Of a DNA stretch of 64,000 nucleotides, positions 10,976 to 22,492 are shown piece after piece. A model generated the notes under the pieces. The model was not told where the DNA came from. It saw only the letters and a list, made by a program, of their open reading frames with translations, and searched no databases. The stretch lies in assembly GCA_026874595.1 (NCBI GenBank), contig CM049322.1:44766840-44830839 (forward strand), given 5' to 3'. Positions within the stretch are counted from its first letter, which is position 1. Each line of letters starts with the position of its first letter. Source of the DNA: Sipunculus nudus. Taxonomy: Eukaryota > Annelida > Sipuncula > Golfingiida > Sipunculidae. The translations under genes were made by a program, and so were the position numbers.

Positions 10976-13090
10976 AGTATTGCCCTGAAGTGTAGGAATA
11001 ATTATTATTAATTAATGTTTCAAGACCTTGAATGTCAGTTTAAACCAAACATATTGGTTGCACATTTCTTGTATGTTTAAAACACATAGAATATGTCAGT
11101 TTTTCCCAGTATATTTATCACCATGATGCATATCCTTTATTTTTAAGAACTAGAACAGTCAAGTTTTCTTGTTCATGCATTTCGTGTATTGCGCCCATTG
11201 ATATGTTGGGTCAGCTGCAAGGGTTTAGTATAACTTTTCCCAGTCTATTTTCCTTGAAAAGCGGCCATTCGCCCAAGTAGGCTGGTAAGCACGTGTTTCG
11301 TCTCCCTCCCCCAGGTCTATCTTTAGCGTCCGTTTCTGTCGTATGCCGTCAACCGTACACACCAGGGGTTATTCCAGCCACAACAAGTAATTTGTCTTAC
11401 AGTGACGGGATCGCCTGCCACGTATTATTAAAGATTAAAAAAATTTAAGTCTCATAAATCATTTGCTGCCAAGAAATTAAGTCCGAATGTATTGATAAAA
11501 CCAGCAATTAACCCCGCGTTTCGCATACGGGATGCATGTATGATTATTACGAAAGGTTAATGTAAATTCCTTCCATTGGATTTTCATCCAAAACATTCTT
11601 ATTATGCATATTTCTTCCAAAATATTCCTCTTTTTAAAATATTAATTATTTACACGAAATGTGCAAACAAATTTTTCCATTTACTTCTAGCATGATTAAT
11701 AATTACGGTTCAAATGAATCCCTTCCATGGTAAAATATTTTCCAAGGCGAATCAGTCAAATTAACGTATTATGCAGTTTTGTTAAACGATGTTGCCTGTG
11801 CTGCCATCTGACCGCCTAGGTTTGTACTTATCAACCTTCCGGTTCTCCTCGTTCAACTTGAACTCTTAGTGTAACATCACCAAAACTATCATCTCCGCTA
11901 TACGGGTTATAGCTAAATAACCAAGCCCAGAATTATCAATGATATTATATAGGTAATATCTTATATTATAAATTATCGATTAATAGTAACACCAGCGTAA
12001 CATTGCTGATACGAAAGTTTTCTCATTGAAGTGAGTTTCAAGGGACTCGTAAGTCTCACGATAGATTTATCTTGACAGCTCATGGAAACCCCTTTTTGCC
12101 ATGCTAGATAAAGTAATAGGCTTTTTAAAGATAGTTATCCTACATGATAACGAACTGTCAATAATTTTTTAAAAGGATTCAGACTGAAATTTTCTAGGAT
12201 ATAACTTACCACTCGCTCATCGCCATCCAGCTGAGAACTGTTTCCTAATTTCTTGATGCATTTTTGTTTACCTTCCGCCAATCAAAGTAGTGCGCTTAAA
12301 TGAGCACTGTAAAAAGTGATGTTGGTTCAGCTGTACAGATTCACACCTCTAGCTCGCTTCCAGGCCTCCATTCCATTTCGATTAGCAATTTGTTTATCTA
12401 TATTCCATTCGTATCGCTCAGATCCTGATGTGTTTACTATTGGGACAGCTTAACTTCTAGTACGATTCCTCCGCGTTCAGCCCCCCCCCCCCCCCCCCCC
12501 CCCATTGCACGAAATACGCGCCAACGACAGGTGTCTCATAGCCTCCACGCAGCCATTCATATTCGCTATAAATATTATTAAGTAATAAATATCCATAGGA
12601 TACCTGATAAGGGAAAACCAATCATTTAGGACATTGTTTAGATCATTATTAATATGCGAGGTCTGCATGAAAGCAATGTAGATGGACTTAAATGTGTATT
12701 CATGTCATACTGAGATTGTTGCATTATTAACATAAATGTTTAAGAGTAAAGTTAACATGACATAAGAATATATACACATATCATAATATATACACATATC
12801 AGTTTATCTATGTAAAATAAATGTATCCATGTATAATGTATAATCTATGTATAATGAGTGAATAAGTTATCTATACGAAATAAGGTATAATATTTTGTAT
12901 ATGCAGCTTACGCTACACATTCAGACTAAAAGCTTAAACTAAAATATAGGCAGATATATCACCACAGACCTATGAATTTATTGTATTTAATGTAAAGAGC
13001 TCAAAATCATATTGTTACCTTACTTCCATAATGTATGTTATATACAAAAAATATACGCAGTTTATATAAAATTCATTTAAATGTGGACCC
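10976..13090. other. AT-rich intergenic DNA
   Basis: No exon or element with supported ends was seen. It contains a pure C tract at 12481-12503. The only long frame over that tract is an artefact of it. Confidence 0.45.
12481..12503. repeat. Poly-C tract
   Basis: Uninterrupted run of about 23 C. Confidence 0.95.
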
Positions 13091-13176
13091 CTGCGTGAGT
13101 CCAGCCATGCTGCTCCTGATGTTGGCAACAAGCTGACGACGATCTTGGTTTTTCTTCTCCCAGAAAAAAAAAAATA
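13091..13176 (+). repeat. Second copy of the 10.9-kb coding-like segment, ending in poly-A
   Basis: About 70 bp matches 10887-10963 with scattered changes (GAGTCCAGCCATGCTGCTCC versus CAGTCCAACCATGCTACTCT, then GCAACAAGCTGACGACG in both). The first copy runs on into GTAGGA, a possible donor; this one runs into 11 A residues. That is what a retroposed fragment would look like, but the match is short. Confidence 0.5.
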
Positions 13177-13398
13177 TCCATCCATCTCTTATAGTCTTGG
13201 GTCCTTCCTATGACGTGAGGGCGGACCTGCCTTATACCCCGTATAAGCGACATATACAGATATACAAGTCTCATTTACAGATTGAGTGCAGATACGGGCC
13301 ACCCCTTTCGCTCCTACAATCCACCTGTTGTAGCGAATGAATACCTTGCCACACCTTACTCCAGTAGGGTTTTTGGGACGTAAAGTATGGGCAAACAG

Positions 13399-15075
13399 GG
13401 AACCGTTTGACCGTTCCGGAAAAAAAATTTTACACAAATGTAGCCATGGGATAGCTTTATAACATACACAACAAAAGGTGGCGCCACCTGCAACCATGTT
13501 TGCACAGTGTCCATCTGTTCATCTGCCTGGGGTTAAAAATCACTCATATCTCTGCAGTGCTTTGACTAATTCACCTAAAATTCGGCATGCGTATACATCC
13601 TAGATAGCTTTTTCGATTTTATGACAGGTGGCGCCACCTACATTCACGTTAACGCTCCACACATTAACCCATATATCTCGGGAACCGTTTGACCGATCCG
13701 GAAAAAAAAATTACACAAATGTAGCCCTGGGATAGCTTTATAACATACACAACAAAAGGTGGCGCCACCTGCAACCATGTTTGCACAGTGTCCATTTGTT
13801 CATCTGCCTGGGGTTAAAATCACTCATATCTCTGCAGTGGTTTGACTAATTCACCTAAAATTCGGCATGCGTATACATCCTAGATAGCTTTTTCGATTTT
13901 ATGACAGGTGGCACCACCTACATTCACGTTAACGCTCCACACATAAACCCATATATCTCGGGAACCGTTTGACCGATCCGGAAAAAAAAATTTACACAAC
14001 TGTAGCCCTGGGATAGCTTTATAACATACACAACAAAAGGTGGCGCCACCTGCAACCATGTTTGCACAGTGTCCATTTGTTCATCTGCCTGGGGTTAAAA
14101 TCACTCATATCTCTGCAGTGGTTTGACCAATTCACCTAAAAATCGGCATGCATATACATCCTAGATAGTTTTCTTGATTTTATGACAGGTGGCGCCACCT
14201 ACATTCACGTTAACGCTCTACACATAAACCCATATATCTCTGGAACCGTTTGACCGATCCGGAAAAAAAAATACACAAATGTAGCCCTGGGATAGCTTTA
14301 TAACATACACAACAAAAGGTGGCGCCACCTGCAGCCATTTTTGCACAGCGTCCATCTGTTTGTCTGCCTTTGGTTAAAATCATTCATATCTCTGCAGTGG
14401 TTTGACCAAATTACCTGAAATGCAGCATGCTTATACATCCCGCATAGCTTTTTTGATTTTATGACAGGTGGCGCCACCTACATTCACGTTCACGCTGTAG
14501 ACATCCATGCTTATATCTCAGGACTTGTTCAACCAATCAGGAAAATTTTTTTACACAAATGTAGCCCTTGGATAACTTTATAACATACACAAAAATGGTG
14601 GCGCCACCTGCAGCCATTTTTGCACAGCGTCCATCTGTTTGTCTGCCTTTGGTTAAAATCACTCATATCTCTGCAGTGGTTTGACCAAATTATCGAAATT
14701 CAGCATGCTTATACATCCCGCATAGCTTTTTTGATTTTATGAAATGTGGCGCCACCTGCATTCACGTTCACGCTGTAGACATCCATGCTTATATCTCCGG
14801 ACTCGTTCAACCAATCAGGAAATTTTTTTTACACAAATGTAGCCCTTGGATAGCTTTATAACATACACAAAAATGGTGGCGCCACCTGCAGCCATTTTTG
14901 CACAGCGTCCATCTGTTTGTCTGCTGTGGGATAAAATCACTCATATCTCTGCAGTGGTTTGACTTTTCCACATGAAATTTTGCATGTGTATATATCTTGG
15001 ATAGTTTCTCATTCAAATAACAGGTGGCGCTACCTACAGTCATGTTTATGTTGCAGAGATCCATTCTAATATTTA
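13399..15075. repeat. Tandem array, about 6 units of ~280 bp with AGGTGGCGCCACCT palindromes
   Basis: The motif GGAACCGTTTGACCGATCCGG or a variant recurs at 13399, 13681, 13961, 14242, 14521 and 14799, so spacing is 278-282 bp. Each full unit holds two copies of, or close matches to, the perfect 14-bp palindrome AGGTGGCGCCACCT about 150 bp apart (for example 13476-13489 and 13626-13639). The first four units are very alike; the last two have diverged together (GGACTCGTTCAACCAATCAGG). No protein is encoded; the minus-strand frames here are repeat shadows. Confidence 0.92.
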
Positions 15076-15295
15076 ACATATATCCCCTTGCCACTCAATC
15101 CATGCCTCACTTCACCCGTCCTTCTCTGATTTTGGCGGATACACGTAGTCGCTTGTCGACTACCCGTATTCTAGTTGACACCTGGTAATGGTCAGGCACC
15201 CGCCTTGTCAGGGACTTCACCGCCAACTTGATTAACTACCCATCACACATTCGGGGCTTCATTTTGGGTTGGCCTTTGAAATATAATATGAAAAC

Positions 15296-15298
<3 letters not shown>
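15076..15298. other. Unassigned sequence right of the 280-bp array
   Basis: The only structure noted is a perfect 7-bp stem, GTAGTCG-CTTGT-CGACTAC, at 15145-15163. Confidence 0.4.

Positions 15299-15328
<30 letters not shown>
15299..15328. repeat. (TA)n microsatellite
   Basis: About 15 TA units. Confidence 0.95.
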
Positions 15329-15559
15329 ACAGGTATGATAGCAGACGCATTATCTGCATGTTATTAAGAGATCAGTAATGGAAATTTGTTGATAATGGGT
15401 TGAAATGCTGGAGATGGATAACGGATGGCGTTCCCAATAAATACAGTATCCCAAGAACGGTGATAGATACTGATATGAACTAGATGTGGTCGGACAATGG
15501 TCCTTAAGAGTGCGACACGAATGCCCCCGCCTGGGGCAAATTAGAAACATTTGTAAAAT

Positions 15560-16410
15560 TTTGAAAAAATGTTTAAGTTCAGGAGGTTACCTATGGTCAA
15601 AAGTAGGTCAACAAGGGCAAAATGGAAACTCGATCTGTAACGATCTCTCGATCATTATCAAGCAACATACCAAAAATCATGCCAGTATATGCAGGCATTG
15701 TGAAAAAAAGTCCATACATGTGCATTTTCCATAAAAATTTCTGTCTTTCATGAAATTTTCTATGTTTAGGAGCCGTAAAACAATCAAAAGTAGGTCAACC
15801 GGGACGAAACGCGAACTTGATCTGTAACTGTCATTATCTGCCCACACATAAAAAATCAGGGTGGTATCTGCAGGCATTGAGGAAAAAAAGTCAGTACATA
15901 TGCATTTGTTATGAAATTTTCAATTTTTCATGAATCTTTCTATGTTCAGGAGCAGAGAAATGGTCAAAAGTAGGTCAACTGGGACAAAACAAGAACTTGA
16001 TCTGTAACTAGTCATTATCTGCCTACACACCAAAAATCATGCCCGTATCTGCAGGCACTGCGAAAAAAAGTCCATACATGTTCACTTTTTTATGAAATGT
16101 TCTAAGTTTAGGAGCCGTAAAACGGTCAAAAGTAGGTCAACCGGGACGAAACGCGAACTAGATCTGTAACTGGTCTATATCTGCCCACACACCAAACATC
16201 AGGCCAATATCTGCAGGCATTGCGATAAAAAGTCCGTACATGTGTATTTGTCATGAAATTTCTATTTTTTTATGAAATTTTCTATGTTTAGGAGCCGTAA
16301 AACGGTCAAAACTAGGTCAACCGGGACGAAACGCGAACTCGATCTGTAACTGGTCTATATCTGCCCACATAACCAAAAATCAGGCCAATATCTGCAGGCA
16401 TTGCGAAAAA
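15560..16410. repeat. Tandem array, five units of ~180 bp
   Basis: GGTCAAAAGTAGGTCAAC or a close variant occurs at 15595, 15782, 15962, 16124 and 16304, giving periods of 187, 180, 162 and 180 bp. Other shared landmarks per unit are GATCTGTAAC, TATCTGCAGGCATTG and TTTAGGAGCCGTAAAA. It runs directly into the GGCATA-type element end at 16430-16510. Confidence 0.9.
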
Positions 16411-16429
16411 AAAGTCCGAACAACTGTTT

Positions 16430-16510
16430 GATTTCGGAAGGACGGAATGACGGAATGACGGACATGGGTAAAACTATATGCCCCGGCCACTTTGTGGAGG
16501 GGGCATAAAA
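16430..16510. mobile_element. Terminal part of a dispersed element with a TATGCCCC hairpin
   Basis: The run GGACGGAATGACGGAATGACGG is followed by ACTATATGCCCC, a short loop, and GGGGGCATA (16482-16506), an inverted repeat able to form a hairpin. The arrangement of a CGGA-rich run followed by a palindromic GCCCC...GGGGC end recurs in weaker form at 16860-16920. Confidence 0.5.
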
Positions 16511-16549
16511 AAGTGTTCTGTATATGAAAATATTTGCAAAAGAAAAAAC

Positions 16550-16920
16550 TGTGATTGTGGTCTGGCCACCATATTGTAATTCCAACAGGTCTGTAATTCG
16601 ATAGGTCTAGAATCCTTATATGTACCAATCATCCCAGTGAGTTTGAGAAGAACAAGCATATCTTGTTGAGATATCACGCGCGAAAGAAAATCATCGATTG
16701 CACTGAGGCAGTCATATTGGAATCACGACAGGTCTGCAATTCGATATCTTGACCGCTCATAGATACAATTCTTCCTTGTGGATTTGAGAAAAATCAAGCA
16801 TGTTCTTGTTGAGATATCGCTCGCAAAAGAAAGCGTCACTAATGGAAGTACGGAAGTACGGGAGAACGGACGGACTGACAGGATGATCACTTTATAGGGC
16901 ATCGCTTTTCAAGCGGGGGT
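16550..16920. repeat. Dispersed family with GAGATATC-GCGCGCAAAAGAAA motif, two tandem units
   Basis: Two ~145-bp units share CATATTGGAAT, CGACAGGTCTG-AATTCGAT and TTGTTGAGATATC (16664 and 16805 regions). The end reads GGACGGACTGACAGGATGAT, then TTATAGGGCATCGCTT and CAAGCGGGGG. Related copies lie at 39480-39935 and at the end of every 1.27-kb unit (for example 29100-29300). Confidence 0.65.
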
Positions 16921-17253
16921 CTAATTATGCACAAAATGCAGGCACAGAAATTTTGCATTACATGCAGTAAGTTGATGGTTGTGTTACAGTGTGAATGTGT
17001 ATGATCACTGTCATCTTTATATAAGTAAGAGAAGTTAAGTGCATTCAGTCGCAGTAATAAACGCACAAATATGAATGCTAAAGAATTTCATGTATACGCA
17101 TAAGCAGTCGTATTTAGTTCGCAACTGTATGCATATCAGGCCGAATTGTTATTTATGCTATATGCGAAATCATCAACATGAATATTTGACTTAAAATTAA
17201 ATTTTAATCATGAAGTTGTCGTATGCGATGGCGGGGTTATACGCGAAGCAGAG

Positions 17254-17545
17254 TCAACCGTATGGGGTGTAAGGGGTACTGAATCTGGTGACAGGTGTGC
17301 GATTATCGAGCAGCGGAGCCGGACAACAAAGGAAGACAACAGACTCCGTGACTTTACGGAAGGACTTTAAATCATGTTTGTTGTTTGGACTCGATGAACC
17401 AGTTATTGTGACGAAAATTCCGCCACACGCCCTACACACGCAACTCTCGCTGGGCTGCTACGTATTTACTACGATACATCGCCAGGCCCGGTCGAATAGC
17501 GGCAACGTGCGGTCCTATGCTGCACATTTGAATGGACCGTATAAA
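17254..17545. other. CpG-rich block with open frames on both strands
   Basis: GC and CpG content rise sharply here relative to the flanks. A plus-strand frame of 92 codons (17288-17566) and a minus-strand frame (17254-17439, with VCRACGGIFVTITGSSSPNN) are both open. The minus-strand C-x2-C followed by a hydrophobic stretch vaguely recalls the N-terminal module of the gene at 5871, but the second Cys pair is absent. It may be a CpG island with a first exon; the strand cannot be decided. Confidence 0.25.
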
Positions 17546-17566
17546 CCCGCAACTGAAACTTCGTGA

Positions 17567-19158
17567 AACACGTCAAAACCTCGTATTGCACTCCAAGGAG
17601 TTGTCAACTTGTATTTCGGCCGGAGACATCTCACGGGATTCTAAAGCTAAATATAACCATAATTAAATATAAACCGATTGCTATGTAGGGTGTCTTACAC
17701 GGAGAGTGAAATTCAACTAGATCATACCATTCGTATTATGTACATATTGTAAATATACGTGACCGAACCCAGAAAATGTCTTGGAACACGTGGTTATATT
17801 TTGTAGATTATTTCCTGTGTATATATGTTAGTCATATCTGAATGTGTATATTGTATAAAATAAATTCAACAATATGTATTAAGTATATTTATTCATTAGC
17901 CATTGACTTATAAACTGTTATGCTTGTTTATTATTCACTTTTTATAATTATATAATTTCACAATTAATAAATCATGTTTGAACAATAAATTATATTAAAT
18001 TCATTTTTTTAAATGTGAATTTAAATTTAAATTTGGAAATTAGACAAATAACTTCCATCCTCATCTTTAATATTCATCCGAAAAATTCCTCATACGTGTT
18101 AATCCATAATTTTCATAGCAATAAATATGATAAAATATAAGACATGTCAAGAATATTATTTTCCTGTTTCAATTGCTTTGAAGTGAGCCTTTTGTAAGGA
18201 CCCCAGCAACCAGTGTCAGAGATCAAAGGCCTCGCATGATTACACTTGATTAGTTTGAAGACACTACTTCTCGCACACGGTGAATAAGAACGTTATCACC
18301 AGACTGTGATAATGGACGGTATCATGATGGCAGCAGGCAGGATTTTATGCCAAATTTCCTAAGAAATCCACTTCAGTAAAAGTGATTGAGGGATGCACTT
18401 TTTGGGAAGAGAGCTTGTCACACCGTTTCAGTGCGACGGGTTCTGGCAATATAGATTGGTCTTCAAAAGATTGAGGTCCACCGTTACAAAAAGAATATAC
18501 AAAGATGTTCTTTCATTTAAAGTCATGTAGACCGATGCATGATTTCGTGAAAAGTTTAGGACCAAAGTTTCCACCGCAGAACAGAAGGTTGCTTGGTGAA
18601 TTTTCGAGAGGGAGCCCTAGTTGTGGCATTCGGCAGGTCGCTGGTGACAGAGAGCTCCTATATATCTTGCACAAAGTGGCCAACAATCAATTGTCCTTAT
18701 GTGAAAGCGCCTTATTAAATGTCATTTTCAAAATGATAAATTTTAAGGTTGGATCAGGTGCACCCACCAGTAGCGGCGGGACCAAGATTTTTTTTAGACA
18801 GTGATAGGATAGATGCTTTTGAAAAAAAACTGATGATCAAACAGTACGTAGATCTGTATCATCTATGAAGTTATGGTGAACGTTACTGTACAGAAAGTGG
18901 AAGAACATTTCAGCAGACATGTAGCTTCTTTCGTTTGTAACGTTTAAGAAAATACACTTGCTGCCTTTACAGTTATGTGTCCCTTTAAAAGACCAATCTC
19001 CCCAATTCGCACTATTTCTGACTTTCCTTTGCTAATATTTATTATTACTCCCAGGATGCTAAACCTTTTCAACTTAATAAGTAACATTCATTTTCATGTT
19101 GTTTTCTAATTAATGTAAAGTTTAAAAGTACTTGTGATATTTATTTTAAGGAAACTGA
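17567..19158. other. AT-rich intergenic DNA
   Basis: There is a 99-codon plus-strand frame at 18505-18804 (with RELLYILHKVANNQLSL) that I do not recognise; nothing else is supported. Confidence 0.35.
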
Positions 19159-19287
19159 GGAACTGAGGAAGAAGAGGATGATATTGGCATCAGGCGGCAC
19201 GTGAAGAACCAAAAATTGGAAGCCAAGAAGGCCAAAACCGATAGTTTACACGTAGAGCGTAAGCTGCTGCGAACAGCAACATAGCGC
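19159..19287 (+). pseudogene. Short coding-like remnant, acidic then basic coiled segment
   Basis: An open run without an ATG reads GTEEEEDDIGIRRHVKNQ followed by KLEAKKAKTDSLHVERKLL and ends at TAG. The acidic run and then an amphipathic basic helix look like protein sequence. No family is recognised. It may be a decayed transposon ORF or an exon. Confidence 0.25.
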
Positions 19288-19714
19288 AGAAATCTGATGT
19301 ATAGCGAAGGTACTGATATCGAGGCGTTCCTTCAAGAGTTTCAAATCTTCCGGATTAGGCCGTATGGAAGTGCAACCATATTCCATCACATTATATTCCA
19401 TCACATTATTGGATGGAGAAGACACTGGTTATAAAATTAAGCTATATTATCTCGAAATGAAATTCAGCATTGTTCTTTGGATTATATTAACCTCTACCTC
19501 CTCTGTTAGTTACCCCTCTTTGGCAACCTCTGGATTTGCACATTAATTCATTTTTTCATAATCTTGACATCTTGCAGAAGGGTAGGTGAAACTTTAAATT
19601 GAATTAAATAGATGAAGAATAGTTGTTTAATTATATTTTCTAATAATTTTTTTTCTCCATTTAGAACATATTCACTGTCATTTCCAGTGTTCTCCTATTG
19701 ATTTGATACATGTA

Positions 19715-19764
19715 GACACACACACACACATATATAATATAATTATATATAATTATATATAATA

Positions 19765-19806
<42 letters not shown>
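19715..19806. repeat. (AC)n plus (TA)n compound microsatellite
   Basis: About 8 AC units followed by TA-rich sequence with a few interruptions. Confidence 0.95.
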
Positions 19807-19808
<2 letters not shown>

Positions 19809-19834
19809 TTATGAGCAAGATGACACTGACAGGC

Positions 19835-20245
19835 GTTGGTCAAACGGTTTGGCCTAAAACGGGTCCACAAGCTTTTCCAAGAAGTGGGCGATGTGGCCTT
19901 GACCTTTGACCCCCCCCCCCACCTCAAATCGATAGGGTTCTTCGTCCATGGTTGGGCGAGCCATATGTGCAAAAATAAAAGGTTTTGTTCAAACGATTTG
20001 GCTTAAAATGTGTCCACAAGCATTTTGAAGTAGTGAGTCTTGTGTCCGTGACCTTTGACCCTGTGACCTCAAAATCGACAGGTTTCCTTATCCATGGTTA
20101 GTTAAGCCATATATACGAGAAAGGTTTGGTCAACCGGTTTAGCTTAAAATTGGTCCACAAGTTTCTTCAAGAAATGTGCCTTGTGGCCGAGACCTTAGAC
20201 CCTTTGACCTCAAACTCGATAGGGTTCTTCCTCTACGGAAGAAAG
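19835..20245. repeat. Three ~145-bp units of the GACCTTTGACC family
   Basis: GGTCAAACGGTTTGGC and variants recur near 19838, 19988 and 20129, each followed by TCCACAAG, a TGACCTTTGACCC-like core (19900, 20049, degenerate at about 20190) and a GATAGGGTTCTTC-like block. The same module is built into each 1.27-kb unit at 28560-28860. Confidence 0.8.
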
Positions 20246-20801
20246 GTTGTCATCCAGTATCCGCTAAAACTAAAAAAAAACACTTGCCTTTTGGAGGAGG
20301 TTATTGTTGGCCATCGAACAAGAGTGGCAAATTCGGTTAACACATGGGCTTCGAAGCTTGGGCTTCTAAATTAGCAACAAGGTTAATGTGGTTATGTGGC
20401 TAACCACTGTTTCTGATCAAGAATTGTTTTTTCGAATGAGCCCATTCCTTAAAAATTTCGGTCTGTGATTCAATTAGATTATTGGTTACTTACTGCTTTT
20501 CGATTATATTATTGTAAAAATCATAGTATGTCAAAGATGTGCACCTACAAAAGCGTTTGCTCCAAGATAATGCCGATAGGAACATTAGAACATTTTGAGA
20601 CACCTGTGAAAACTAACAGTTATGTAATAGTTATGTTTTTATTATTGGTCATCTGTGTTAATGTATACGTATGTTAATAAACAACAAATACTAAATGTTA
20701 TGATTTTTTTTTAGTTATTTGAAATTACATGCAGAGATTGATCGGAGGTGTACCTGTGTATGATTGCACAAGACTTTCAAGGTTTGATAACTGATTAAAT
20801 A

Positions 20802-20858
20802 TTATATATATATATATATAATATATATAATATATATAATATATATATAATATATATA

Positions 20859-20899
<41 letters not shown>
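20802..20899. repeat. (TA)n microsatellite
   Basis: About 100 bp of TA with periodic AA interruptions. It ends where the DIRS fragment starts. Confidence 0.95.
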
Positions 20900-20907
<8 letters not shown>

Positions 20908-20929
20908 CTTTTCTGAACTAATGAGAATA

Positions 20930-21396
20930 TTCTCAGGCCTGCCTCCGGTCAGCGCCTCCTCCGACCTCACAGGCGTCTCGCCCTTACCGGTCCCGTACTG
21001 CTCCTGTCCGGGCTCCGGCTGCTAGCCGCTCGGTGGCTCCCACCCGCCCGTCTGCTCGGACGTCCGGGTCTCGCCAGACCACCTCCTTTCGAGGTAAATC
21101 CGCTCGGAGGGGTCGGGGCCGTAAGTGACTCTCCAGGTCCGATAAAAAACTTTTAATTTCTTCCAAATTGGGTGAAGCCGATAAAGAAATACGCCCTATG
21201 ACTATCAGTAACTAGATAAAGGCTGCTATCATCGCCGCCCATGCCTCTTCACGTCCGGCTGACCTCCAGTCCTTCCATGTCACGGCTCATGAGGTCAGGG
21301 CTATAGCCTCCTCCTTCGCTTACCTTTCTGGCGTGTCTCCTGCCGCGCTGGTCAAAATGGGTATCTGGAAGTCCCCTTCCACGTTTACGAATCGTC
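20930..21396 (+). mobile_element. DIRS-like retrotransposon remnant: gag C-terminus joined to tyrosine recombinase end
   Basis: 20930-21124 codes an R/S/P/A-rich tail (QACLRSAPPPTSQASRPYR and then GKSARRGRGRK) ending in TGA. It matches the gag tail of the second DIRS copy at 25990-26170 (QASLRSAVPAPRPSYR). From about 21180 the frame reads the C-terminal part of a DIRS tyrosine recombinase: ASSRPADLQSFHVTAH, then EVRAIASSFAYLSG and WKSPSTFTNRH. The HEVR is the conserved H-x-x-R of the family. The next expected residue region carries the nucleophilic tyrosine, but the sequence passes straight into (TA)n. The whole RT-RNase H block is missing between the two parts. The base composition (GC-rich) contrasts with the AT-rich flanks. 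Confidence 0.75.
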
Positions 21397-21417
21397 ATAT
21401 ATATATATATATATATC
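21396..21417. repeat. (TA)n microsatellite
   Basis: About 11 TA units starting exactly at the end of the recombinase homology. Confidence 0.9.
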
Positions 21418-21813
21418 CAGACAGAAAAGATACAACAATAAATAAGTGTAGTAAAACCTTTACTAAAGGGTTTTGTTAAAAGTTTTTTTTGAAAGGGTTT
21501 AAAAGAGATTTCTTAAAATGATTTTTAGGGGTTTAATAGAAAAAGGGTTTTGTAAAAAAAAGAAACACTTAAAAGGGTTTCCTTGTTTTGACACTTAAAA
21601 GCCCTTTCCTTACCATTTAAAAACATCGTTCTTCTAACAGTGATGGACAACCTCCGTATTAAACCGATGCATGTTTTAATGTTATGTAGAGTAGTCAGGG
21701 CACATGCTATTAGTTTGCCTGTCTTTTAATGGTAATATCTAGTCAGTTTGTGCCCTAGCCGGGACGAATTAAGATCGTATACAGTTTTGCTGGACTTCTG
21801 GACTTCAGCATGA

Positions 21814-22320
21814 ATGTGTGAACGAGACCAACACTACATAGTTCACCATTCAAATATGGTAACAAGTCTTATGTCGTTGACAAGGAAAAGTGGACCAATC
21901 GAAAAGGCGCATGAGACAAAGCTTGCACCCGGTTTGTTCACTATTTTCTGTCAGCATGGCGTTTGCCTTGGGTTCCAGGTTTTTTCGTCTGCGGATTCTC
22001 CAAGGACAGCGTTCGACACCTTTGTCCGCCGGTTTACAAAAATGCCTACAACTGTGATTTATGACAATGCGTGCAATCTACAGGTGTTTGCACTTAACCG
22101 TGCACCGCGCCGCCTTAGGAATACCAGGTTTTTGGTTGACCGGCATCTCTACCGTGTACGACAGAAAAGCTTTACTGAAACATACAATATGGACACTTAC
22201 AAAGCGGATGAATCTGTTGTGAAAATTAGCAGATAAACGAACGAGGAAACGCAGCTTTGAGACGGTTGCAAACTCAGAATATGTACATGCCGCCAGTCCC
22301 ATATAATCCGCCACAAGTCA
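21814..22320 (+). pseudogene. KDZ-type (Kyakuja/Dileera/Zisupton-like) transposase fragment
   Basis: The 140-codon frame from 21814 contains LAPGLFTIFCQHGVCLGF, SSADSPRTAFDTFVRRF and VIYDNACNLQVFALNRAP, the order seen in the catalytic region of KDZ transposases, where the Asp of YDNAC is conserved. Next comes FLVDRHLYR. In the family this is followed by a His/Cys cluster (H-x-x-x-H-x-C type), but here the residues are VRQKSFTETY, so the cluster is lost. The frame ends at 22236 through a frame change; NERGNAALRRLQTQN in the +1 frame continues the homology to about 22320. Such enzymes move DNA transposons by cut and paste. No full-length ORF or element ends were found. Confidence 0.65.
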
Positions 22321-22492
22321 TTAAGTGCAAAGTATATAGTCAAAACCAGGCCTGGGTGAATTTTGAATTTCACTGGAATTGAATTGAAATTAATTAAAAT
22401 TAAATGTGTTGGAATATAATTTTAATTGAATTTTACAGACACACTTGAAATTATCTGAATTGTTCCACCAAAACAGAGATAGTATTAACATG

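Noticed and set aside
13189-15094. Minus-strand frames of 95-102 codons in the 280-bp array
   Set aside because: They shift between units and stop at different points; non-coding satellite.
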